Both the position numbers and the translations under genes were made by a program. This document shows positions 30,618-41,554 of a DNA stretch of 64,000 nucleotides, piece after piece. The stretch is taken from positions 141,314 to 205,313 of the forward strand of contig DEML01000030.1 of NCBI GenBank assembly GCA_002359185.1, written 5' to 3'. How positions within the stretch are numbered: position 1 is the stretch's first letter; every line of letters starts with the position of its first letter. The DNA comes from Planctomycetaceae bacterium UBA2671. Lineage in GTDB: Bacteria > Planctomycetota > Planctomycetia > Planctomycetales > Planctomycetaceae. The notes under the pieces are model-generated. The model had not been told where the DNA came from. It did no database searches and was given only the letters and a program-made list of their open reading frames with translations.

Positions 30618-31126
30618 CTTAACCCGAAGCGCAAGCTTTGAAGTTGCACGTTTTGTTTGATAATACGTTTAATTGGATCAATACACGTGTGCCACGGCTC
30701 TGTGAGCCGTGTTTTTCAGTGTTATTACATCAGGAGCGTTGCAAGACAATGAGATCACCCAATGCACGGCTCACAGAGCCGTGGCACCATCAATAAGAGC
30801 CTTTTTTCGTGCTTGAATCGTTCAAAGTGGAAACAGTGCAACTTCAAAAAGCGTAAGCGAGGGGACGGCTTCCGATTAACAAGTCGATGAAATTCTGTCA
30901 TTTCAATCGTGTATGACTTTGCATGCAAAAAGCTGTTTGGAGAAGCGGAAACATTGGTCATTCCCACTTCGCGATCATTGTTTGCATGAACAGGAAGCAG
31001 TCGATGATGAATTCCACCCTGGCCCCTCGCTGACGCGTCGGGTTATGATTTACTGAAGTTTTGCAAAACTTCAGTAATAACAGGGAAGTTTATAAAAAAA
31101 CACTGCTGGCAAGCCAGCAGTGGCAC
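30618..31126. repeat. Repeat-rich gap: paired CACGGCTC element, 28-bp palindrome and others
   Basis: This 672-bp gap (30487-31158) has no gene. It holds: (a) a paired element at 30689-30786 with arms GTGCCACGGCTCTGTGAGCC and GGCTCACAGAGCCGTGGCAC (family H); (b) TAACCCGAAGCGCAAGC at 30620 and its inverse-like CCTCGCTGACGCGTCGGGTTA near 31024; (c) a perfect 28-bp palindrome at 31050-31077, half-site TTACTGAAGTTTTG; (d) CACTGCTGGCAAGCCAGCAG at 31101-31120 (family B). None ends in a clear T-run. Confidence 0.75.
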
Positions 31127-31158
31127 ACTCGTTCTCAGTAAATTCAGTATCAATTGTG

Positions 31159-33021
31159 TTAAGCAGCAGAGCGGGAGCGGGAATCGCTTTGAACATCGTC
31201 CAATGCCACATATCGGTTTACCACTTGCCAGAGAGTCTTGGCCAGTTCTTCTGGACTTTCATTTAATGAGCCCTCGAGCTGTTGCAGATCGGAATTGATT
31301 TGCATAGTCGAAGGAGCATAGCCGGCTCCGAGAATAATTTTCTCATGAATTTTGGGCGCACTCTGTTCGTTTTCGTAGAAGAGTTCCTCGTACATTTTTT
31401 CGCCTGGCCGTAATCCAGTGAAATTGATGTCGATGTCGTCCGGATAACTCAGTCCCGACAGGCTGATCATATCTTTGGCCAGGTCAACAATCTTGACAGG
31501 TTCTCCCATATCGAGAATCAGCACATTCCCTGAGGATCCTACTGCGCCAGCCTGAAGTACGAGTTGAACGGCTTCAGGAATTGTCATGAAGTAGCGAACC
31601 ATATCTTTATGGGTGACCGTCACTGGCCCACCCAGCTCGATTTGTTTTCGGAAGGTCGGTACGACACTCCCCACAGAGTTGAGAACATTGCCAAAGCGAA
31701 CGGTAATAAATTTTGTCGAAGAGATTTCCGACATCGCCTGCAGATATTTTTCAGCCAGCAACTTGGTTGCCCCCATGACGGACGTTGGCCGCACGGCTTT
31801 ATCTGTGGAGATTAATACAAAACGTTCTACGTTATGTTTATGAGAGGTATCAACGAGAGCCTTTGTTCCCATGAAGTTATTTCGGATTGCCGCGTAGGGG
31901 TTATCCTGCATCAATGGAACATGCTTGTAGGCAGCCGCGTGAAAAACAATTTCCGGCTGATGTCTAGCAAAGGCTCCTTCGAGAGCATCTGAATCGAGGA
32001 TGCTGCCGGTCAGATAACAAAGCTCGATATTTCCAAAATCGCGGCTTGCAAATTCGCGTTCCATCTTGAACACACCAAACTCGGAGTGATCGAAGAGAAT
32101 CAGTTTAGATGGTTTGAACCCCATAATCTGACGGCATAATTCACTTCCAATACTTCCTGCTCCGCCAGTCACCAGCACTGTTTTTCCGGTAATCGACTGC
32201 CCGATTTTATCGAGGTCCAATTTTGTCGGCGGACGACGTAAAAGGTCATCGATATCCAGTTCTCTGACTGCGAGGCGGAACCGACCTTCAACAATTTCTT
32301 CGACGGTAGGAATTTTATGGAGTTGGATATCGGCTTCCTGACAACGATTTAATAAATCACGTATGACTCGACCTGAAGTTGAAGTCGGTACAAGAATGTG
32401 CTGAATCGGTGTTGCCGTTTTTGATTCCCAACAATCTTCGAGTGAATACACTTGCTGACCGCCAATGAGTGAGTTTTGACGTTCTCCACTGGAGTTGATG
32501 AACCCGACAATACGATATCGGCCCAGTTGCCCATTGCTGGACATGACCATCTTCCAGATACCAATCGCGGATTCGTCGGAACCAAAAATTAATGCTGTTT
32601 CTGTCGGTTGATTTCGATTCGTCGAATTTCGTCTGGCCCAAATTATGCGGCAGGCAATCCTGAATCCCAGCATCGCCAGCAAGCTGATCAATCCATCAAT
32701 CAAAGTGACCGAGCGCGGCAAAGTCATAGGTGATTGCGGAATAAGATAGTGCATTGCCAGCAACAGACTCGTCATAAAGCCGCAGGCTCCACTGATGATG
32801 ACTCCATCGGAGATTGATACGTGCCTGTAGGACCGATTCCATTCCCGTGTGATGGCTGCAATCGCCAGTTTAGCGGCTATGACAAACGGTAAAGCCCCGG
32901 CAAATCGTGCCCATTCCGCATTGCCTAGCGTAAAATCAAATCGCAGGCAGAATGCGAAGAATAAAGAGGCTGTAATCAGGATGGTATAAATTGGCAGAAT
33001 GATAGCCAGACGATGGCGCAT
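31159..33021 (-). CDS. Polysaccharide nucleotide-sugar epimerase/dehydratase, membrane-bound (CapD/WbpM type)
   Basis: 620 residues from the Met preceding RHRLAIILPIY; an upstream start at 33093 adds 24 polar residues. Four membrane helices lie in the first 130 residues. A Rossmann-like domain follows, and the SDR catalytic domain begins with VTGGAGSIGSELCRQI. The family site is STDKAVRPTSVMGATK, with the MxxxK pair that replaces YxxxK in 4,6-dehydratases of the FlaA1/WbpM group. FHAAAYKHVPLM is another hallmark. Reaction: C4-C6 dehydration of a UDP-N-acetyl sugar, probably for an envelope glycan. The YfhO-like gene lies upstream on the same strand. Confidence 0.88.
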   Translation of the reverse strand: MRHRLAIILPIYTILITASLFFAFCLRFDFTLGNAEWARFAGALPFVIAAKLAIAAITREWNRSYRHVSISDGVIISGACGFMTSLLLAMHYLIPQSPMTLPRSVTLIDGLISLLAMLGFRIACRIIWARRNSTNRNQPTETALIFGSDESAIGIWKMVMSSNGQLGRYRIVGFINSSGERQNSLIGGQQVYSLEDCWESKTATPIQHILVPTSTSGRVIRDLLNRCQEADIQLHKIPTVEEIVEGRFRLAVRELDIDDLLRRPPTKLDLDKIGQSITGKTVLVTGGAGSIGSELCRQIMGFKPSKLILFDHSEFGVFKMEREFASRDFGNIELCYLTGSILDSDALEGAFARHQPEIVFHAAAYKHVPLMQDNPYAAIRNNFMGTKALVDTSHKHNVERFVLISTDKAVRPTSVMGATKLLAEKYLQAMSEISSTKFITVRFGNVLNSVGSVVPTFRKQIELGGPVTVTHKDMVRYFMTIPEAVQLVLQAGAVGSSGNVLILDMGEPVKIVDLAKDMISLSGLSYPDDIDINFTGLRPGEKMYEELFYENEQSAPKIHEKIILGAGYAPSTMQINSDLQQLEGSLNESPEELAKTLWQVVNRYVALDDVQSDSRSRSAA

Positions 33022-33266
33022 GAGAGGCTCCGTATGCTCTTGAATCGTCCCAGATGGCGTGTCCCCCGTTGACCATTCAAAAAGAATGATCAATACGATT
33101 CACCGAATCCGAACCTTGCCGGACTCGATACGCGATATTCCATTCGCGTGGCGGTGTTGTAGCCGTTCCTTGCTATTACGTCCAGATGCGTGATTTTTGA
33201 TGAATTTGCGATTCTTTAGAAAAATCATGCAAACGAGAGAAGATTTACATAAGTACTCATAACCTG

Positions 33267-35450
33267 TTATATGGCAAGTGCTTGCAGCTTTTTTTGCCGC
33301 TTCGCCACGGTGATCCCGATTATCAGCCAGATTGTAAAACCTGCAATCGAGATCATCAGACCCCAACGAAAACTTCCCGAGCGATAGTTCCACGTGATCC
33401 GATGTGAACCTGCAGGAATATCAAGACCACGATACATCCCTTCGATTCGCCTGGACGTTGCAGGCTGTCCATCGATTGTGGCGATCCAGTCGGAATCATA
33501 GAGTTCTGTCAGGATCAGCATTTGATCAATGGGTGTTTCGACATGAAGTTCGATTTTTTCAGAAGAATGCAGCACCCAGTCAATCGATGTGCTTTCTGAA
33601 TTTTCACTCCAGGAAATTCTTCCTCGGCTTCCGAGCAATCTGGATAGATAAATCGGTTCCTGGAATCGTCCCCAGGCTCCATTTAACAACGGATCGATTC
33701 CCTGCCATTCCAGTTTCATGAAGGCATTTTGAGGATCTGGCGGTAAGTAGGAGACGATATGCGTAACGCCAGCTCGCTGCATCCATTCAATTTGTTTGCT
33801 TGTGAATGTGGCCCAGGGACTTTCAGAACGATCTGATGGAGATTCTGGATATGATAAATCGGGATTGAAATATTCAGCTGGTCCAATCCCCAGATAAACC
33901 GGCGTGGCTGAGAAGCCGGTAATCGTCAATAAATTCGGTCCAGGGCCAAAAATTCGGGCCGGAGCAGGTAAGGCGATCAATTGTTGACGAACCGGGCTTT
34001 CTTCAATCCGAGTCATCGGTGTCTCGGGCACCATAAAAGCATAAGTAATACGTTGACTGACCCAGGAAAGATCGAGCAGCGTGATTACGCTAATAACGAT
34101 TGCCAGCAATACCTGCCAACGAGAGGCGATCGAGTCGCGAATCGTTTCCCAACCCCGAGCCGCCCAGAGTGCCGCTGCTAAAGAAGCGACAATGCCGTAT
34201 CTTCCCGGGCCCCGAAAGAAACTGAAGCCGGGGAAATTCTGCAACAGAGGCAATAACCAGCCTGTTGCATAGATGACCGCCAGCAATCCGAATCCAACCA
34301 ACCAAAGTAAACGTCGATCGTTATCCGAATGAGATCGAACAATTGAGACTCCACCCAGAATGGCCAGGAAGAAGGGCAGAAATCCGAAGTACAGATGAGC
34401 TTCGACGGGATTTGTCGCGGTCGGATAATCGAGAAACTGCTGCGAATTCAGGCGATTGTCCAATTGCTGAGGATCACGATACCAGTACCAGGGGATCACG
34501 GCTTGTGAGAGATATCGCGGAGGGATATGTCCATACCCCGGGTCGAAATCAGCTGAGGATGAGGTTACACGCTGGCTGTTTTGTTTCAAAGACCAGGTTG
34601 GCAGCAATTGCATACTCGCCATCAAAATTCCCAGAGAAATCGCCAGTGCGGGAAGAATTAGTGTTCTTTTAAATTGTAAAAACCTATAGACATTGGCTGG
34701 CTGGGGTCGAGCATCGCTCGCCCCGAGAATTTCTGACTCTCTCGGATTTTCAGTCTGAATAACTGCTGATCGACTCAAGTTTCTCGTTGACCGAAATTCA
34801 GCAATCCACTCGCACAAGCTCCATAACGAGAGGCAAATCAAAGTGATAAATGCCAGATGAAAATGCCCCGGCAGCAATTGCAGACAGAGAACACCGGAAA
34901 GTCCCCACAGCCACTGGACATTCCGCGATCGAAAATAACGATTCAACATCGCCAGGCTAAGTGGCAGATAAGCACCGGTCAGTATGGCCCATTCGAGACA
35001 GCTACGGGGGGCGAACCATCCATAAACGAATACCAATCCCGCAAATAAAGCCCCGAATAATGAAGTTCCCAAATCCCGAGCCAGCCAGACTGTCGCACAG
35101 AATGCCAGTAGATAGTGAAACAGGTGATTGACATTATAAGCTGTGTTGACATCCAGGAATCGATACAACAGCAGGTTTGGCGGATAAAAAGCTCCTGTCT
35201 GACTTTCCGCGACCAGGGGGTATCCGTGGCCGACGAGCGAATTCCAGAGCGGGATGTCACCCTGTTTGAGAGCTTCTGCGTAAAAGGATTTCTGAGGGAA
35301 ATAATAGGTGTAAACATCCCCGCCAATCAAACCGCCCCCCAGCCAAAGATCGAGCCAGAACCACATGGTTAAGGCGATACCGACTGCGATCACGATTATC
35401 AATGCAGTCGATTTTGAACCTGCAGTTCGGGATTCCGGGGTGATATTCAT
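33267..35450 (-). CDS. YfhO-like multi-pass membrane protein (putative glycosyltransferase-C)
   Basis: 727 residues from the Met at NITPESR; a longer start at 35492 adds 14 residues. After one N-terminal helix comes DVYTYYFPQKSFYAEALKQG, then IPLWNSLVGHGYPLVAESQTGAFYPPN. This acidic-loop plus WNP/YPP-like pattern belongs to YfhO and related GT-C proteins, which use polyprenyl-linked sugars. Ten or more hydrophobic segments fill the next 450 residues; a soluble extracytoplasmic domain runs about 490-690, and a last helix is near 700. The inferred role is adding a sugar to a surface polymer or lipid, consistent with the epimerase gene downstream. The region 35451-35761 ahead of glgP shows no gene. 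Confidence 0.75.
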   Translation of the reverse strand: MNITPESRTAGSKSTALIIVIAVGIALTMWFWLDLWLGGGLIGGDVYTYYFPQKSFYAEALKQGDIPLWNSLVGHGYPLVAESQTGAFYPPNLLLYRFLDVNTAYNVNHLFHYLLAFCATVWLARDLGTSLFGALFAGLVFVYGWFAPRSCLEWAILTGAYLPLSLAMLNRYFRSRNVQWLWGLSGVLCLQLLPGHFHLAFITLICLSLWSLCEWIAEFRSTRNLSRSAVIQTENPRESEILGASDARPQPANVYRFLQFKRTLILPALAISLGILMASMQLLPTWSLKQNSQRVTSSSADFDPGYGHIPPRYLSQAVIPWYWYRDPQQLDNRLNSQQFLDYPTATNPVEAHLYFGFLPFFLAILGGVSIVRSHSDNDRRLLWLVGFGLLAVIYATGWLLPLLQNFPGFSFFRGPGRYGIVASLAAALWAARGWETIRDSIASRWQVLLAIVISVITLLDLSWVSQRITYAFMVPETPMTRIEESPVRQQLIALPAPARIFGPGPNLLTITGFSATPVYLGIGPAEYFNPDLSYPESPSDRSESPWATFTSKQIEWMQRAGVTHIVSYLPPDPQNAFMKLEWQGIDPLLNGAWGRFQEPIYLSRLLGSRGRISWSENSESTSIDWVLHSSEKIELHVETPIDQMLILTELYDSDWIATIDGQPATSRRIEGMYRGLDIPAGSHRITWNYRSGSFRWGLMISIAGFTIWLIIGITVAKRQKKLQALAI

Positions 35451-35761
35451 AATCGTTGACGTGAAAAACTTTTCAGAACGGCATGAGTCCACAACTTTTC
35501 AGCAAGGACTGCAAATCGCTATACTGTGTGGCTACCCGCAGGCGGAAATGTTCAAAGGGACTGTCGCGAGTTGATTGAACTTGCTCAGTTTAGAATGTTT
35601 TCAACGTTGTATACAGTGACGCATCAGTTTGTCACAGAATCAATATCGGGTTGAGCAAGTTGTAAAGCACGACATTAGAGTGCAACACAGCTATTGGACG
35701 ACCAAACAAACCCCTGACAGGGGCCGCACTCACGCATGACAATTGAAGAAGGATGCTTAAC

Positions 35762-37909
<2,148 letters not shown>

Positions 37910-37926
37910 CGATCTGAGCTACTTTT

Positions 37927-37986
37927 ACAAGCACGAAGCGCAAGCGAGTGAGTCCATACCAATGTGACTCACTCGCTTTTTATTTT
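37927..37986 (+). terminator. Rho-independent terminator built from a family C repeat
   Basis: ACAAGCACGAAGCGCAAGCG starts as in the hairpin at 8033, but the second half is cut short. AAGCGAGTGAGTC (37942-37954) and GACTCACTCGCTT (37966-37978) form a perfect 13-bp stem with an 11-base loop, followed by TTTTTATTTT. It stands directly after glgP. Confidence 0.8.
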
Positions 37987-38002
37987 CTATTCGATCGTTT
38001 GC

Positions 38003-39817
38003 TCATGCAAAATTTCTGGAACGAGTAATTGCCCAGTCGTAAAAGATAGCTGCCAGAGTCATCAGTAAGCCAATAACCAGCAACCAGGAAAAGGGGTTAT
38101 CGACATGAATTCCCAGGGCTGGGCCGCGAATACTGGGAGGACGTTCGCCGGGCAGCAGTTGAGTTAAGTCAGATTCTTCCCGGTCAAAGAAATTCACTGC
38201 GAATTCCCCGATTTGATTGTCACCATCGAGCACCTGATACAACCCGACTTCGGATCGAGGGGGAATTTCCATGTTCTCCATGCGGACGAGTGTTTTCTCG
38301 GAATCCCCATGCTTGAGGATCAATTGTTCTTCTTTCTCCAGGCTGTCCAGCGGAAGTGTAAAGGGGATCGATTCATCGAGATGGAAATTCCAGCGACGAA
38401 AACCGGGACGGGAAATCCGGCATTGTTCGATCAGGTTGGTCCAGAAAATCGGCCAGTCCGGGCTTTCGGTCAGATTGGTTGAGCCGAGATCGATATTGAG
38501 CAGGTAAGCATTCGAAGAGGTATCGATTCGTTGTCCGAAGAGCATTGTTGAACCCGTACTGATGATCGGTGAGAGCTCTTCAGGTGCGTTTTGAATGCCA
38601 CCCCAGACGACACCACCAAGGACAACTCCGTTCATCAGGGGATGATGTTTTTCGATGAGGTAAGGGCCGATCACCGTCTTGCCGTTTTCGGTAACGGTGG
38701 ATGGATTCAGTGGGCCGATTCCCAGCCACCAGAGGGAACGATCGCCGACAGGATCTTCTGCTGCTTGAGAGATAATCAAATCGGAATCAGGCGGATCGCC
38801 CAGTTGAACATTCGGTAAGACCCCCAGAATTTTCTTGATCGGTTCGAAAGCGGAATGATTCGAGGGCAATGTCACGGCGACCGTTACCAATCGGACTTCC
38901 GGTTCGATCAAAAGAATCTCATGATCGATTGGCAGGGGATCGTTCTCGGCTTGAGCTTTGAAGCGAATCTGAGAAAGTCCTCCCGGGACTGCCCACTGCA
39001 TCGCTTTTTCTGTATTGGAGGGGAGGGTGATTGGCTCATCGATTAGTTTACTGGAACCTGCGGTCGCAGAGAGTTGAACAGTTTCTTCTTCAGCCCCCAG
39101 GTTAGCGATGCGCGTAAACAATGTTCCCTCGCCAGTGTCGGCATCGAACAACCAGCGAGCGGCAGTGATGGCGACGTTGTTCATTTTTCGACCGACAGAA
39201 ACAGTCTCCATTCGCTCAGGCACAATTTCACTCTCACCGGGCAGGCGGTCTGTCAGAAAAGCAATCCGGCCTTCCTGTTCACCGGCTAATTGAGCCGCCA
39301 GATCCCAGGCAGGGCCGAAATCGTGCTGGGTCGATTGTGGTTGCCAGTCCTCCATCGCGACCAGCATTTCCGGCCAACTGGCACGAGGACCGGCTATCAA
39401 TGTGGGACGAATGCCGGATAATAATACGGAAACAACGCCTCCGCGTCCTAATGACGATTCCTGTCCTTTAAGCCATTCAACGGCCCGATCCCGGGAGGAT
39501 ATTCCACTCGCTCGCGCAGACATTGAAGCCGAATCATCGAGAACAACAACGAGATGCGGCTTCGTAATAGTGGAGGCATCGCGCGGATCAGCCAGCAGCA
39601 GAGCAATTAAAAGAGCGGCCAGCAATTCTAAAAGCAGCGAACGGGTTATCGGCAGCTGTTCCCGTTTTCTGCCGGGAGAGTCTTTACGAGTTTCCTGAGT
39701 CCACAAATGCAGTCCGGCAATTTGTAGAGGAGGAAAGCGTCGGTGATACAGGTGAATCACCGCAATTGTTGGCAAGGCCAGCAAGCCGAGTAAGCCTAGA
39801 GGATTTGCAAAATACAT
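38003..39817 (-). CDS. BatA-like protein: N-terminal membrane domain plus VWA domain
   Basis: 604 residues from the ATG that opens MYFANPLGLLGLLALPTIAVIHLYHRR, the standard start of the BatA/aerotolerance membrane domain. The frame is open for 148 more codons upstream, but that part looks like noncoding sequence. LLLELLAALLIALLLADPR is a second helix. The VWA domain follows, with the MIDAS sequence VVLDDSASMSARASG (DxSxS). The rest is a periplasmic beta-rich region, and a C-terminal helix (LLVIGLLMTLAAIFYDWAI) anchors it. Such proteins are usually encoded with MoxR ATPases and DUF58 proteins, none of which is adjacent here. It is divergent from the GNAT gene at 39970. Confidence 0.85.
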   Translation of the reverse strand: MYFANPLGLLGLLALPTIAVIHLYHRRFPPLQIAGLHLWTQETRKDSPGRKREQLPITRSLLLELLAALLIALLLADPRDASTITKPHLVVVLDDSASMSARASGISSRDRAVEWLKGQESSLGRGGVVSVLLSGIRPTLIAGPRASWPEMLVAMEDWQPQSTQHDFGPAWDLAAQLAGEQEGRIAFLTDRLPGESEIVPERMETVSVGRKMNNVAITAARWLFDADTGEGTLFTRIANLGAEEETVQLSATAGSSKLIDEPITLPSNTEKAMQWAVPGGLSQIRFKAQAENDPLPIDHEILLIEPEVRLVTVAVTLPSNHSAFEPIKKILGVLPNVQLGDPPDSDLIISQAAEDPVGDRSLWWLGIGPLNPSTVTENGKTVIGPYLIEKHHPLMNGVVLGGVVWGGIQNAPEELSPIISTGSTMLFGQRIDTSSNAYLLNIDLGSTNLTESPDWPIFWTNLIEQCRISRPGFRRWNFHLDESIPFTLPLDSLEKEEQLILKHGDSEKTLVRMENMEIPPRSEVGLYQVLDGDNQIGEFAVNFFDREESDLTQLLPGERPPSIRGPALGIHVDNPFSWLLVIGLLMTLAAIFYDWAITRSRNFA

Positions 39818-39969
39818 CAATTCCCCTTTCCACAGATTGGAGAAAAGGGAAGGGCTGGCAGTATGATGCGAAACCGGGTACGTTCCTGATGAATTGTCAG
39901 AATAGAGTCCGTATGTTGCATGTGGCCGTTGGATATTCTGAATATGAGTTGTGTGATAAAGAGTTGATA

Positions 39970-40956
39970 ATGAATGATCAGATTGAATCGAGTTCAGAAG
40001 AGATTCGCCCTGCCCGGACAAGTGCTGAACAGCACGAGGCATTGGAACTTCTGGTTCGCGATTCCGGTTCCTTTCAACTGGATCGGGATGTCTCTTTAAT
40101 TCTCGATCAGGCCGAAGCGGGTGAGTTTGACTTAGCAAACCTAATGGTAGCCTGCTCGCCCCGTGACGAACAAAACTCCTCTCCTCACATTCTTGGATCA
40201 ATTCTGCTGATTGTCCAGCCAGATGGAACAGGTTTGGTCTGGCCGCCCTCAGTCTCATCAAAAAAAGTGATTCCGGAAAAGCGAAAAGAGCTGCGATATC
40301 GACTGCTGGATCAGACTGCTAAAATCGCTCAATCGCAACAATGTTCGCATATGCAATGTTCTGTCAGTGCCGAACAGGAACTGGATATCGAAGCCTTCCA
40401 GAAATGCGGCTTTCAGGAGTTGGGAAACATGTTATTCCTGATGAGAACGTTTGATTTGATTTCAGAGCAACGTAAATCTCTCAAGAATAAACCCTTAAAA
40501 CTGATTCCTTATCAGAAAGTCATTGATGATTCGCAACTGGCAAACTTGATTGAACGGACTTACGAAGACTCCCAGGATTTTCCTGAACTTCAGGGACAAC
40601 GAACAGGAGATCAGGCGATCCGATCGCATCGGACGCAAGGGAAATATCATCCGGAGTGGTGGCTGGTTATTGAACAGAATGGGGTCGCGGTGGGAATCCT
40701 TTTCTTTGCCGAACACACAGAACTGGAACAGGTTGAGTTGATCTACATCGGCATCATAAAAAAATATCGAAATCAGGGTTTTGCGAAAGGAGCATTAGCT
40801 CAGGCAATCCGCAAGTTCAAACGCGAGAAACAATCCCTTTTCCTGGGAGTTGATGCCCGAAATCTTGCTGCAGTAAAGCTTTACGAATCTCTCGGATTTG
40901 AGAGAATTTCCAGACAACGGATCTTTTTCCACTCGCTGAACAATCCTGAAAAATGA
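39970..40956 (+). CDS. GNAT-family N-acetyltransferase, probably two-domain
   Basis: 328 residues from the ATG opening MNDQIESSSEE; an upstream ATG at 39913 and a TTG at 39766 are in frame, but the latter would overlap the divergent gene start. The C-terminal domain (about 180-325) is a clear GNAT: LVIEQNGVAVGILFF, then IYIGIIKKYRNQGFAKGAL (acetyl-CoA loop, R/QxxGxA pattern) and NLAAVKLYESLGFERI. The N-terminal half has a similar length and pattern (FQKCGFQELGNMLFLMR) and may be a degenerate second GNAT domain. Substrate unknown. No operon partner is evident. Confidence 0.8.
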   Translation: MNDQIESSSEEIRPARTSAEQHEALELLVRDSGSFQLDRDVSLILDQAEAGEFDLANLMVACSPRDEQNSSPHILGSILLIVQPDGTGLVWPPSVSSKKVIPEKRKELRYRLLDQTAKIAQSQQCSHMQCSVSAEQELDIEAFQKCGFQELGNMLFLMRTFDLISEQRKSLKNKPLKLIPYQKVIDDSQLANLIERTYEDSQDFPELQGQRTGDQAIRSHRTQGKYHPEWWLVIEQNGVAVGILFFAEHTELEQVELIYIGIIKKYRNQGFAKGALAQAIRKFKREKQSLFLGVDARNLAAVKLYESLGFERISRQRIFFHSLNNPEK

Positions 40957-41433
40957 AATCAGCACGTTATGGACAAAACTTTGAGGTCTACTTCTGCGAC
41001 CGGAAAAGTTGCAATCTCATGCTGTTCAAGAGTTTTGGAAGAGTCGAAAAAAAGTTTGAGCTTCGCGAAATCTTTATCAGATTTTTACGTTTGACACACG
41101 GATTCAGATCGATACGATCGACGCCACTGAGAGAGCAAGAACTGAAGTTCATACCCACCTTTGAGAGCGATGTTTTCAGAAAATATTTTTTGAGAAACAT
41201 CCAGTAATCCAAGGATGTGGAATAGATTTTTGACTCACTCGAATTTTTTAAGCTGACCAACCCTTTCTGACAATTTAGTAACCCGTTATAACTCCCTGAC
41301 GACCAACCGAAGCAGCCCTGCCAGTTCGCCATTACGGCGTAATCTGAGGGTTGACGTTTTGCGTGTTGGGAATCGAATCCTGGGAAATAGACTTATCGAA
41401 CGAGTCTATCAGGATCACCCGCTGTACAAGGAT

Positions 41434-41509
41434 GTGATTAAATCACAGTGCTCCCTTAAGATCTGATCTCCCCTGCAGGCAGGCCGAATATCATCTGGTT
41501 TGATATTCG
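41434..41509. promoter_or_regulatory. Two palindromes in the dnaA leader
   Basis: GTGATTAAATCAC (41434-41446) is an interrupted perfect palindrome. CGAATATCA, 7 bases, TGATATTCG (41485-41509) is a 9-bp inverted repeat ending 46 bases before the dnaA start. Either could be an operator or a leader hairpin. The wider gap 40957-41554 (598 bp) holds AT-rich stretches around 41180-41260 and a TTGACA/TACGAT pair near 41091-41118. There is no gene I believe and no clear DnaA box. Confidence 0.4.
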
Positions 41510-41554
41510 CAAAGTTGATGGTCAGGACAACCAACGGATAGCTGGGGAAGCAAG

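Noticed and set aside
39818..40261. N-terminal extension of the BatA-like protein
   Set aside because: It has no domain resemblance, overlaps the GNAT gene, and starts with TTG; the hydrophobic BatA start lies at 39817.
40953..41332. Open frames of 84 and 114 residues upstream of dnaA, on both strands
   Set aside because: They overlap each other, lack ribosome sites and show no family resemblance.
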